A stretch of 64,000 bases of DNA, taken from Blasia pusilla. Lineage: Eukaryota > Marchantiophyta > Marchantiopsida > Blasiales. Below are positions 26,701-37,649 of this stretch, piece after piece. The notes beneath the pieces were generated by a model. It was not told where the DNA came from. It ran no database searches and saw only the letters and a list, made by a program, of their open reading frames with translations. A program made the translations under genes and the position numbers. The stretch spans positions 42,780,001-42,844,000 of the forward strand of contig CM114273.1 of the NCBI GenBank assembly GCA_050084515.1, in the 5' to 3' direction. Within the stretch, counting starts at the first letter, position 1; every line of letters begins with the position of its first letter.

Positions 26701-29223
26701 ACTAACATTATCTAGTAAGAATCCGCAAGTATCCCAGTGTACTAGAGACACGGATTAATATGGCACTCTGTTAACCTTACCTATGGGACCTGAAAGTATT
26801 TTTAATATTAGGCTAGCTAAACTTCGGAGCATGTCCGTTGGTTTTGGAATAGGTTGTCAATCTAGTGTAGAGTTTAGAGCTGACACAATGCCATGGAGAC
26901 TTCCAAGACACCTATGGAACTCGATGAATTTGATTTCCTTAATATCCTCTTGTGAAGTGATGCGGAATATACTTAGATTTATAACTCTGCCTGTTATGGA
27001 TGCTACCCAAACCCTCTAAATAAAGTTCTATTATGCTAGTGGAATTCTAAGAACTTCAACACCGCATTAATTACCCTGAGATAGGTCTGCAGATAAACTC
27101 ACGAAAATTTGTGATCCAAACAGAGTTGGATGAAACTTCTGGAAATGATGTGAATAACGTGATAGGACTCTGGTGCTATTCTGTTGGTCTTCAGGACTGG
27201 AGTATCCTAGGATATATCAAAGTGTTCTTATGTTATGCAAAGATGATGCCATAATTGTACCATTACCAGTTGATATGGTGTAAACCTTGTGTACATCATA
27301 GTTCCCATGATGGATCCACTCATAATAAGTAAAAGAACCACGATGTAGTAAATCCAATGACTAAGCACTAGAATTAATACACATCTCTGAAAACCCGAAC
27401 TTTGAATATGGTGGAGATGTGAGGAGATTGCAGGCGGGAATTCAACATGCCACTTGCACCCATGCCATACCAATGCGAGGAAGGTCCAATGCATGGGATT
27501 GTTCGCTGTTTGTGACTTACTGATATCAATAGTTTTATTCCACATTTGTTTGTGGTGGTTGCTATCCATCAACCATCTAGTCCAGGAGAAATTAATGGTC
27601 ATTGACCGATTATTCATCAAAGATTGGAAATCAACACCTTGATGCTAATTAAACATTGATTATCAACCTCAACATTGAGTCTCCATGTCATCTTAATACT
27701 TGATAAAACAGTAGTTGCAAGTTGAGAGTAGATGGTATGCACCCTCTACACTTTCTTTGAACCTATTTTGGGAATCTTGATTTATTAGTTGGATGTTGGA
27801 AAGGTTGGGGAGATATGTATGCACAAGTAATCTTCTTTTCCAAGTTTTGAGAGGGATATACCCTAAGGGAGGTTTAGAGAGATCTATCTTATGAGGTTTA
27901 GAGAGATTTATCTCTATGTAAATGAACCTACCAAACATAGGCTAGGGTGGGATGTTATTGACGATGCATTAGACTTGGATTATCTTGTGTTGAAGGTGGG
28001 TTGGACTCTATTGTTATCCAATGATTCAAAGAGTGGATGCCCTAGATGGCCCAATGAAATATATGAATAAAGGTTACTCATTCTCTAGGATTAGGTAGTT
28101 TCCCTAATGAAAACTTGACCCATTTTCCATTGGCTTATGTTAACTAGTTGTGTAATAGTTGATTGGTTATTTGCGTTTAGGGTTAATGTTGCTATTGGTC
28201 ACATCCATTTGTTATATTTATGTTTTTCCTCTTATCAGTTTGTGTGAGGGATACAAACCCCTTGCCTTCTCTAGTTTGTGTCGGGGATGTTGATGGACAA
28301 GGGACCTCCAAATAAGGCCGAACACTTGTTCCATTGGTAACAACTTCTTGAGCTTTGGGACCACCCACCCCCCCACTCTTACACATCGAGTTTTCCGATA
28401 AGAACAAATTGAAAGAGAGCGCAAGAAATGTTTGCCCGTGCGTCGTCCCTCCCTTATGTATGTGTAAAGTAGCCTTTCTTACTTCATTTCTTTTTGTATC
28501 TTGAGGGATGGACAGACGGGGAGTTAGCGAGAAACATACGTCCCTCATCCCTTACGCATGCGTAAGGTCTTTACAGCCTTTACATGTGGAAGTGGTTTAT
28601 GATCCCTCTTCCTGGGGGCTCAATCTGCCATCTCTTTTTAAGCTCGTTGCACCTATCTAGGTGGTAGCTTGGGACTCTTGCTTCACTATCAACCGTCCCA
28701 TGAAGTACTAATTATCATTTAGCCGAATATGCCTCGTGTAAACCGTGCTCAAATATTAATCTTTACTCCGTTTTAACCTATGCTTTGACCCTAAGCTGCA
28801 CATGTACACTAGTTTTAAGCTTCGTCATATAATTTCGCTCGTTGTTGTTTTGCAGGTGCTTGTTGGTCGGCTACTTGCTTGTGCTAGTCTTGGTACTCGC
28901 TGGTGCTAGTTGGTATTCACCATCTTTGACAGAAAATATATTTCATTCCCCTTCATAGTATGCGTTGCCTAACTTATCAATTTCATCCATCTACATCGAC
29001 ATCTAAATCTCCCAAATACTTCCCTTTCTATCTTGCATTCATGGACCGCATCAATTTCTACAACCAATATTGTACACAATGTCGTGCGCATACATATCGC
29101 TAGATAACATACATCGCTGGTCACATCTACACCACACAACACCGATCTTCCCCACACACCGGTCGATCCACACATGTACAAAAATCAACTCATACATATA
29201 CATGGAGATCCACAACCGCCCCC
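23748..29223. other. Intergenic DNA; no gene recognised
   Basis: Several open frames of 60-140 codons occur (24411-24833 minus, 27228-27620 minus, 28192-28548 minus) without motifs or conserved splice context. A diverged direct repeat is listed at 25570-26290. The right edge at 29223 is where the outer retroelement's integrase stops matching, and this side should have held its 3' end. Confidence 0.45.
25570..26290. repeat. Diverged direct repeat, two short copies
   Basis: About 60 bases at 25575-25640 (CAAACTATGCGAATAGCTCC, GAGCCAAGCCAG, CCTGATCCATTCA) recur at 26236-26290 (GAACTGTGCGATTAGCTCC, GAGCCAAGCTAG, CCGATTCAACC). The function is unknown. Confidence 0.5.
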
Positions 29224-29853
29224 CTAGCTGGCAGTTGAATCCCCCAACTCCATATAGAAATACTTGCGCAATCCTCTCTTCATCGTCTGTACCACTCTCT
29301 CCGCCAACCCATCCGCCTCAGAATAATCTCTGGACGTGGTACGGCGATCTATCAGCGTCTTATCACACAAGGCCTGAAACTCTCCCCTGAACTCGGTACC
29401 CTGGTCAGTCAACACCTCTGTCGTTGCACCAAAGTGACTAAGCACACGATCTAGAAACGCATAAGCTATTCCCTCGCTCGCCTTGTCCGGTAGTGCCACC
29501 AACTCTATCCACTTGGAGAAATGCTCCACCATGACCAACACGTACCTATGATAATGCCGCGTCAATGGCAAAGGTCCCGCAAAGTCTAAACTCCACCGAT
29601 AACTTAAACCCATAATCGGCAAAGGATGTAACTGCGGAGTGGGAGCATTGAAGGATGCTCGCACTCTGTCACATACCATACATCTGGCCACAAACTCCTG
29701 TACCCCAGTATGCATGCCGCACCACCAATACTAAATCTTGAGTAAGCTATAAGTATGTTTCACTTCAAAATGTCCCAACTTCTCATGGGCATATTGCACT
29801 ACACGTGCTCGTTGGGAAGGATGAGGTACCACTCGTATCCTACCATCTCCCCA
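29224..29853 (-). pseudogene. Integrase of the outer element (truncated)
   Basis: It catalysed insertion of the element cDNA into host DNA. The zinc-binding region is recognisable (HEKLGH ... CMVCDR), with a TAG stop inside it at about 29732. The catalytic core shows SLDFAGPLP (first Asp), LTDQGTEFRGEF (second Asp) and EADGLAERVVQTMKRGLRKY (Glu). The match to the inner copy ends just after RGLRKY, so the core's end, the GPY/F-like region and any PHD finger are missing. Unlike the inner copy, it keeps the FSKWIE segment. Confidence 0.9.
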
Positions 29854-30435
29854 TTACCGCAAAATATGAGTCCCCTCCCACTTGAACCTCCTGGCTCTCT
29901 GTAGGATCTGATCCCGCTCCCTAGCACTCACTGTGCTCGCTATGACGCCAATGCGCAAGAACTCCACAACCTCCATGTCGTCATGGATATCAGGACCACC
30001 TGTCGCCTCCTCACTGACCTTCGGATCCAAAGACTCATCATCCAACCCCACCATTGAAGTCATCACCTGTGGCTTACCTGCCATAGTCAACCAACAAAGA
30101 TAGGTAGATGCATGCCAACCGGGCACCATCTCCTCATCACTCTCTCCGTGCCATCGAGCTCCTCTGTCGTCTCTCTGACTCGAACATGGGTTATAACTCA
30201 ACCCATCCGCATCTTGGCTCAGCCAACCTGGCCTATGAACCACCTCAAACTCATACTCCTGTAGTAATAGAGCCCACATGGCAAGCTTTCCCGTAAGCTT
30301 GTCGGACTCCATCAACCATCTCAACGGCTGATGATCAGTGATAAGTGTGAAAGGGTTGCCGAAAAAATAGCACCTGAAATGTGCCACAGCCCACACTGCA
30401 GCCAAGCACTCTCTCTTGTAGGAGTTGCACTCCGC
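29854..30435 (-). pseudogene. RNase H region and linker of the outer element
   Basis: RNase H removes the RNA strand during reverse transcription. Visible are LAAVWAVAHFRCYFFG, LITDHQPLRWLMESDK, LQEYEFEVVHRPG and DADGLS, as in Ty3/gypsy RNase H, followed by a charged linker with PGWHAS and RERDQILQRARRF leading to integrase. It is continuous with RT apart from a TAG at about 30436. Confidence 0.9.
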
Positions 30436-31430
30436 CTATGCAATGTTGTTCGATAAGCTCGCGTAAGCCACAACGAACTCCCTCTCCTCCTCATCCCTCT
30501 GAGTAAGCACTGCTCCTAGATCCAACATGCTCCAATCCGTATGTAGCTGGAATGGGAGACCCCTAACCAGTCTCTGTAAAATGGGAATGGACGTCAACAT
30601 GTCCTTGAGCTCTTGAAATGCTCGCTCCTGATCATCTCCCCACAACCAAACCTGATCAAGTCTCGTCAACAAGGTCAAAGACTTTGCGATCGCACTAAAA
30701 CCCTTGACATACCGTCGATAGAAGTTTGCCTGTCCAAGAAATGCTCGGACTCGACTCACATCTGAAGGGCGTGGAATCTGCGCAATAGCCTCTACCTTCG
30801 TCTGTTGAACGCCTAACCCACTCGGGTATATGGTGTGTCCCAAATACTCAATCTGCTCCTAAAGAATCTGCAGTTGTCTGGATGTAACTTCAATCCATGT
30901 AACTGCAATCGCCAAAACACCTCCTCCAAGTGTCACTCATGCTCCTCAACCGTGGAACTGAAGATAAGAATATTATCTATGTAACATCATACAAACTCCA
31001 AGCCAGCCAGAATCCTATCCATCACTCTCTGAAACTCAGCAAACGCGTTCTTCAACCTAAATGGTAAGAACCGCCACTGATACAAGCAATCTCTCCCAAA
31101 CGGATCTATCCCCCATAATGTTGTCTTCTCCCTATCCTCCAAATTAATAGGAAGTTGATGATAGCCAGCACATAGATCTAAGGTACTAAAGATCTTTCCA
31201 TGCCCTACCGCATCAAAGATCTCCTTAGGAGTAGGCATGGCATACCGATCTGACCTCGTATGTCGGTTGATAGGACGGTAATCTCCACACATCCGCCTAT
31301 TCATCCAATTGCCATACATATCCTTCTTCGCCAGCATGACTGTGGCAGATGCATACTCCCCATGTGATAACTCCACAAGTCCTTCCTCCAACAAGTCTTG
31401 ACTCCTGCTCTGAATCAAGGCTCGCTCCAT
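30436..31430 (-). pseudogene. Reverse transcriptase of the outer element
   Basis: Ty3/gypsy RT with CGDYRPIN, DRYAMPTP, STLDLCAGYHQLP, LPFRLKNAFAEFQRVMDRIL, then YIDN in place of catalytic YIDD (30972-30983), and NFYRRYVKGFS. TGA stops at 30987-30989 and 30933-30935 split it. The first motifs sit in an open frame at 30987-31430, and the thumb and the start of RNase H in 30436-30843. The second catalytic Asp is changed to Asn, a further inactivating change. Confidence 0.92.
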
Positions 31431-31919
31431 ATCAGAATACCTATAGGGTCAACGTATCACTAGCCAACTCAATCTGTATCCCGGGACCCTTCAGCGTACC
31501 CAAGTCTCTCATACTGAAGGCAAGAACAACTAACATGCCCTCTCACAAACCTATGAACTCGCCATCGCTCTCCTCCTATCAACTTGAGACCCATCACAGG
31601 CTCCCAAGTCTCCATCGGGACCTCACTTGGAGAGGACGCAACCTCTGGCTTTGGTTGCTATGTAGCAATACTAGCCACTTCTACAATAGTCACTCCATTG
31701 TGACCTCCTACACCATGCTCCACATCCAAAAAATGAACATGTGCTACTCTGGACGCCTTCGCACTCTGCGCATTCGAACGACATCCCAAGAAGTCCATGG
31801 GTGCCTATCTCTCCTCGTCTTGCCCCCAGCCAATGCCTGTACAGACCCTGTAGGCAACGGTCCAACTTGTGGACGTGACGGCATGGATGACACTCGCATC
31901 CGTCTCTGCTCAGCCATAC
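31431..31919 (-). pseudogene. DNMT-to-RT linker of the outer element
   Basis: This is the same place and length as the inner linker at 38641-39090. Shared words are LKLIGGERWR versus KLTGGERRR and YSDMERA just before RT. No domain is recognised. Several stops occur. Confidence 0.6.
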
Positions 31920-32880
31920 CTAGGCTGACTATCCATGTGAGACAGTTAAGGTCCATCGCCTGCCCCAACATCTGTCTCCGAGATGCCTCAATCATCCTTG
32001 GTACCGCCGTAGTACGAGTAGCGAACCCCATGGCGCGCTTGCGCTCATCTACTGTAGGCTCCTCCAATGCTCCGGTCACCTCATCCCAAATCATGCTTGG
32101 CCCTCCATGACAAAAGGTATGGGATGCGAGAAAGCTCACCAACGTAGGTAAGACTGCCCTCAACTCCCCCACCCTATTGGCCATAGCCAACGGTGGTCTA
32201 TCATCTCGTGTCACCAGCTGAGATCGACGCCCTGAGCCCAAAATAGCATTCACTGTGAGATGTGGTGCTCTCTGGACTCCATCGTATGCTCGACTCAGTA
32301 CCTCTGATGGTATCAGGTTCGTCCACCACAGTCGTGGACAATGGGCACATGATCCAACTCTCGCTGCATCTAACAACACAACAGGTCCCAACCAGGACCT
32401 CACCTGATGCACACTCGTCATCACACGTGCACGAGTGTCTCCCAACAACGGCACGTTCTCCCAAATGTACGTTGGAGAACATGTATGACTCTCCTCCAAG
32501 TGTCATGCTACTTGCAACATCTCCCAAAACATCCCTGACCTCGGATCCTGCAATCCAAATCCTCGGCCAGTTGATGAATGACCCTGACATGGCCATCCAG
32601 CAATTACCAAATGAATGGTGCCAACTCTATTCAGATCGTGCGCCCCCACCAAAGAGATGTCGGCGGGTAGTGTATGTTGATATCCCCATACCTACATATA
32701 CCGGAAACAACTCAGGATACGTGTGGACCAATCTCGCCACGTGACATAATAATACTCGCCGCGCGGTCTCATCTCTCTCCACATAAAGGTACTAATGCAC
32801 CCGTATGCCCGCCTGCAATACTGCAACCAATCCGGTGCTAATCCCTCCGAAGAGATCTAACACCCTAACACCCTCCTCTG
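31920..32880 (-). pseudogene. C5-cytosine DNA methyltransferase domain in the outer gypsy element
   Basis: A domain of about 315 residues that would transfer methyl from S-adenosylmethionine to cytosine C5. Motifs in order on the minus strand: I, VLDLFGGISTGL (32840-32857 encodes DLFGGI); II-like, YLYVERDETARR; IV, LVIAGWPCQGHS with the catalytic Cys at 32587-32589; VI, YIWENVPLLGD (ENV at 32452-32460); VIII, HCPRLWWTNL (32314-32343); IX/X, DERKRAMGF and RRQMLGQAMDLN (about 31960-32055). The order is canonical, not the permuted DRM order. Breaks are TAG at 32792-32794, a frameshift between motifs II and IV, and TGA at 32503-32505. It lies between protease and RT. No BAH or chromo domain is visible. 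The fold call is firm; enzyme activity in the ancestor is inferred. Confidence 0.93.
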
Positions 32881-33079
32881 GGCATTGCCACACAACGGCG
32901 GTTGTGGTATCCAGTGGAGTCAACGTCTCCACTCCAAGAGCCCGATCGCCACGTGACTCTCGCTGCTCCGGGATAAAAGCATGACTCCACGCCTGCCTCA
33001 CGAGGTCGTCGGCACTCTTCTATAGCTCTCCACTCGTACCCCAAAATGGTGAAGAGGTTTAGCCAACATGGGAAGAGAC
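32881..33079 (-). pseudogene. Linker upstream of the outer DNMT
   Basis: This is the continuation of the protease-to-DNMT linker interrupted by the inner element. It contains LVRQAWSHAFIPEQRES and TLTPLDTTTAVVW, matching inner VRDHAWRRR and MTPLDTTPIVW. A stop follows SSHVG near the junction. Confidence 0.7.
33076..33079. repeat. Target-site duplication AGAC, left copy
   Basis: AGAC just before the 5' LTR is repeated at 42907-42910 just after the 3' LTR. Joining the flanks with one copy restores the outer element. Confidence 0.75.
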
Positions 33080-33589
33080 TGTCACATCTTTTAGGATAGA
33101 TCGGTGAGATCTAATAGAGCGCCTTTGTGAGTAGTGGAGGACATGCTCTGTAGGTCGCGGATGACCTGCTGAGGCCCCACGAAACCTGAGAGAGCAGGTT
33201 TCCCCTTCGTTTCGGCTCATTTGGAGCCATATTGAGGATCTTACTATTTTAGGTAAGTATCATTTTGAATATATGCTCGACTTACTATTTTTGGTAAGTG
33301 GACCTTGACCTCCTACATCAGGTCCAGAGCCAAGGAGGTGACTTGGGAGAATAGGTTACCATGGAGAGAGCTTGAGAGAGGGGAGGGGTATACCTCAAGG
33401 AGAGAGAGCTTGAGAGCTCATTCTCTCTTTGTTGAACCTCTTGGCATGAGGCGGCGGAGCTACGGTACCTTGCCTTGTCAATGTAACCCAAGCCTCTTAT
33501 TAGGAGAATGGGTTTGGTTTGACATGAGAGAGAGTGCACACCTTTGAGAGCTATGGTGTGAGATGGTGGAGAGAGAGATTGGATCTTAC
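33080..33589 (+). repeat. 5' LTR (body) of the inner element
   Basis: It starts TGTCACATCTTTTAGGATAG and matches 42271-42779. It holds a hairpin (AAACCTG-AGAGAG-CAGGTTT, 33182-33201) and a palindromic GGCTCATTTGGAGCC. After GATTGGATCTT it diverges from the 3' LTR, which goes on for another 127 bases. The 5' copy therefore lacks that terminal block or was rearranged there. Confidence 0.85.
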
Positions 33590-35469
33590 TTTACAAAGAG
33601 AGAATGAGAGAATGAGAGAGTGAGAGAGCTTCATGGGGGAGCTCGCTAGTCACTCGCTGTTTTTGCAGGTTGGGGACCGTGTTCCCCGTTCAACGGCTCA
33701 TGGGAGTGCTCACCGCAGCAAGGGCTGCTTTGATTGTTCTTTGCATTTGCCGATTTTTCGTGTGGAAGAGTGGAGCGCGGAAGCGCTGCCCAATTTTTGA
33801 TAGGGATTAAGTATGGGGACAGGTTACCCCATGCCGATGCTCTCGGGAGCACCATGTAGCTTGCTGATTTGTATTTTTACAAGGTTTTACATTTTTTTTC
33901 GTTGTGCAACAAAAATCAGCAAGCAAAAAGTTATTTCAAACCTAAACGCAATTTTGTGTAGGAGAAAGAGACATTGGGCTTTACGACAATCCCCGTCAGT
34001 TTTTACTGGAATGTCCACTTCTAAATATTTTTTGACGTTGTCGTAGATCGTGAAGCTGTGCACGTTGTGCAACAAACAGTCTGCAATTTGGAGTTGCAAG
34101 CAAAAAGTTATGGTCAATCTTGCAAAATTGCCATTGCTAGGCAATTTTTAGGGTTAAATTGTTCAAACCCTAAACCAACCGCCACGCCGCGGGGCGTCAG
34201 CCGCCGTCATAGTCATTGTCAATGGTCCGCCGTCGACGGTCAACCATCACCATCAACGTTCGGCCGTCACCATCAGCAGTCAACCGTCATTGTCAACGGT
34301 CCACCATCCATTGTCCACCCTTTGGGTGCCATTGCCGCCATTACGGAGTGGAGGGTCTTCCACGACGTTCGTTGATTCCCTGACTTGCGTTGCCACCACG
34401 TACTTTGTTTTGGCCGCCACCGTCATCGCAGTCTCATCATCAACCAGTGATGGCAGATGACCTCCGGTTATGGTGTTTGAGTTTTGATTTCATGCTACTA
34501 TGTTGTGATTGGTAGCCGCTCGACGACGATCGAGTATCGTGCCCTGACGCCCGTAGCCGCAATGCGCCGCCGATTGCCGCGCCGTGCCGCTCATGGCCGC
34601 ACCACACCGTCTCGATCGCAGAGCTGCACCGTCATTGTGGAGCAGAGTGTGGGTTTATTGTTGATTGAAGAGGGTATGCCGCCGAGTGCCGCATCCCACC
34701 ATCGAGGGCCGTGCTGTTCGTAGTCGTTTCGTGCCGCCTACAACGCCGCACCGTTCCGCTGGGACTGCACTGTCTATCGAGGAGTTTTGAGCAGCGTCAG
34801 TACGGGAGGAGTATGACTTGCTGATTGGAGGAGTTGTCTCCATGATCGAGATTTTCAGTTGTTGAGGAGCGACATCGACATGTGTTCAGGTTACCCATTC
34901 TGGTCCTTTACCCTGCACGTGTGAGGGATTCTAGGATTTTGGTAGTTTATTTGGGGATATTGGGTGTGTGGATGCTGAGAGCATCATTTATGTATGTGGT
35001 TTAGGGGACATAGAACTGTGTGGGATGTCCGGAGTTGAGGGTTGTCGATGAGATGATAGCCTGGTCGATTTGTCGCACCACGCCGCGTGTTGCCGCACGT
35101 TACACGTCTCGGGGAGAGAGAGTGTAGATCGAGTGCCGCATGTTTGGGATGAGTGATTGAGGGATTATTCACGAGGTTCAGAGTGATCGGGTGAGAGGGG
35201 CACGAGGGTCATCACGGAGTCCGTTCGGGACTTTGAGAGGCAAGGTGGTGAACCCGAGAGTAGCTCTAGAGGTTTTACGCGGAGTGGCGCGAAGTTCCGA
35301 GGGTCTCCACGTGAGGGACCACCTCGACCTCCTTCTGTGTCATCGTCAGACAAGGGGGAGGGTGTAGAGGAGTTTGTGAGCACATCGCCACACATTGTGA
35401 GTGGTCCTACCAGTTGGGCGTACGAGATGGATGACCCGGGTAAAGGCGTAGGTTTTCAGGTGCAGTAGG
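33590..35469 (+). other. Leader between 5' LTR and gag of the inner element
   Basis: Largely non-coding. Around 33750-33810 (TTTTTCGTGTGGAAG ... GAAGCGCTGCCCAATTTTT) it matches the outer leader at 46520-46570, and at 34893-34950 (GTTACCCATTCTGGTCC) it matches the outer leader near 45960. Bases 34185-34320 are a CCGTCACCATCAACGGTCAA-type degenerate minisatellite. No tRNA primer-binding site could be assigned. Confidence 0.6.
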
Positions 35470-36480
35470 CACGATTGAGTTGCACGATTTTATAGCAGAG
35501 TTTAGGAGTTGGTGCGACTCCCGGCCCGGCCGGGAACTCTAGAGAGTTCAACGGTTTCTGAGATGGAACGGTATGTTCCAGCATTTGGAGGGGGCGCCCA
35601 TGGACGATTACCATGAGTTCTCTCAAAGATATGCATGTGAGATCGAGGCATGGAGGCTCTACTATGACCCACATTATGTGTCATGGACGGAGCCGTTCCC
35701 AGATGAGGAGGAGGAGTCCGGAGAGGCTACTGCCTCTTCCACTAGTGACGTTTAGGAGGGGTCACTCGACGGGAGGAGCGATTGCACCGTCTAGTCGGGT
35801 TCGTCCCAAGTTCAACCCTGTGGTTGAGTTCTTTGCTGAGTTGAGGGCGAGCTACCAAGGGGTACGGACGGAGAAGTTGCGGAGCATCCACGACTTCCAG
35901 AGGCGCCCAAGTGAGAGTTTGCGTGAGGCTTACACTCGCTTGCGCCAGTTGATCAACGTCACTCAGGGGTGACAGAGGCTCGGGCTATCCAATCATGGTA
36001 CGCGATCTTTGGACCGGACCTGCGGACAGTGGGTGCGGGAGGGGTGCTTCTTATGAACACCTCCCCTACGTTGAGAGATGTTTTAGGACCGCCGAGAACA
36101 TTGAGCGCAACATGGCGGAGGAGAGCGTAGCCACCATGGGTTCTGGCGAGCGATCCACGATTTATGCACCACCGGCAAAGAACGTGACTCGAGATAGGTC
36201 GATGTGGCACCACGAGCTCGGGGGGAGGATACCGGGAGGCGTGCCCACGAGAGACTGCGCCTTCATATGCGGCTCAGCAGCCGGCGCCCTACTATTACTT
36301 GTTGGTCATGTGGTGGAGCCCATCGCCTACTATTACTTGTTGGTCATGTGGTGGAGCCCATCATCAGTGACTATTGTGATTGCACTCGTCGGTCATGGGC
36401 GTGTGCCTCAAAGATGGAGGAGGAGATGGTCGTTGCACCAGGAGGTTATCGGTGGTGACTGGAGGAGGTAGGTATGGTCA
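35470..36480 (+). pseudogene. Gag of the inner element
   Basis: Structural polyprotein that packages element RNA. Readable blocks in shifting frames are QHLEGAPMDDYHEF (about 35576-35620), FFAELRASYQGVRTEKLRSI, DFQRRPSESLREAYTRLRQL, and FRTAENIERNMAEE, matching the outer gag (QHLEGPPMDDYMEF). A degenerate CCHC-like stretch (DYCDCTRRSWAC) lies near 36370-36405. Frameshifts occur at about 35755 and 35970. A short tandem duplication (36288-36360) precedes the knuckle. Confidence 0.8.
36288..36362 (+). repeat. 38-bp tandem duplication inside gag
   Basis: CTACTATTACTTGTTGGTCA followed by TGTGGTGGAGCCCATC occurs twice in a row. It is not seen in the outer copy and lies just before the zinc-knuckle region. 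Confidence 0.85.
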
Positions 36481-37255
36481 TACACGCCGAGAGAGCCGGA
36501 CGTGTTTGATTTACATCCGCTATGGCATTGAGTTACCGTCGGACCGCAGGCATCATAGAGGCAGAGATCCGAGGCTGGATGGATGCGGGGTTGCCGGATG
36601 GGGTGGGCTAGAGATCGTGCACGGGAGGTGGATCCCGTTGGGGGGAGAGCTGGAGTTGTCCCGTTGTCGAAGCGTGGTGATGGAGTCCTCATCAAAGCCC
36701 GTGGTGAGTTGTTGAGTACCACCACCTGGGAGAGACGGCGACTCCTATTGTTGATGCTCAGAGGGGATGTGTTGACGTTGAGGTGGGGATGCACTCCTTT
36801 ATTTTCTGCTTCCGATGTTATGACGTTGGGGTACGCCCGCCGAGGCTTTTTCGGCTGGCCGCTCACATGAGTTGGAGATTGCATCACGTTTAGAGGTGAT
36901 TGAGGTGATACCCGATGCGGATCCATGGCATCCGACATCATATGAAGCGTCGCTAGGATGGCGGAGATGCCCGCTGGAGGATCCTGGATGGATGTCTGTT
37001 GTTGTGTTGGATAACCGATGGAGGTCTTCCGTTGGTGAGTCTGGAGGTAGAGCTTTTAGTCACGTGGACCTTGTTGATTCAAGAGCGCAACCCTTGATGT
37101 TGGGGAGCATCATTCGAGGATTGGAAGCCGATGTGGAGCGTTGTCCATTCCGGACTTGGTTGGTGGAGCACATGTTATCACCCGATGAGGTTTTCCTGGA
37201 TTCTTGGGAGGAGACGATCGAGTCCTCGGCGTCTTGGTTGGTGGAGCGATGACCC
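36481..37255 (+). pseudogene. Aspartic protease region of the inner element
   Basis: Retropepsin-like domain that cleaves the polyprotein. The segment HVDLVDSRAQPLMLGS and LEADVERCPF (about 37065-37150) aligns with outer LLDLGAQPLMLG and KADIEPCPF. Here the active-site triplet is Asp-Ser-Arg instead of Asp-X-Gly, so the catalytic motif is damaged. The frame 36872-37252 is open, but the downstream linker is broken. Confidence 0.75.
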
Positions 37256-37649
37256 GATGAGGATGGCGGGAGGAGTCGGTGATGGGGACCAGGATGGCGG
37301 TCGGTGATGGGCGCCTTAGCTCATTACCCGTTCGATTCACGGATCAAGTGATCGAGCAAGCGGCGAGGAGAGATGGCGACCTTAGCAAACATTTAGGAGT
37401 GCCATCACTTGGCCTAGTGATTTGATTGAGGACATGTCCATGCAGAGGATACTCCCGTTCGACATTTCTATGGAGAGGAGTGTTATGGTAGTTGCATCAT
37501 TCCGTGGAGGAGAGGTGCCGTTACGGGGCTCGGCGAGGAGCTTCAACGATTGGCACATGAGCAAGTGCGAGACCACGCGTGGAGGCGGCGTTTGCACCGG
37601 GCGTGATGGGTCCGAGGAACCCGAGGCAGCAGGAGTGCTACGATGACAC
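37256..37649 (+). pseudogene. Protease-to-DNMT linker of the inner element
   Basis: Contains ILPFDISMERSVMVV, GEELQRLAHEQVRDHAWRRR and MTPLDTTPIVW, corresponding in order to the outer linker. No known domain. Multiple stops. Confidence 0.6.

Noticed and set aside
31349-32110. 253-codon plus-strand ORF
   Set aside because: It is antisense to the outer DNMT and linker, whose motifs read on the minus strand.
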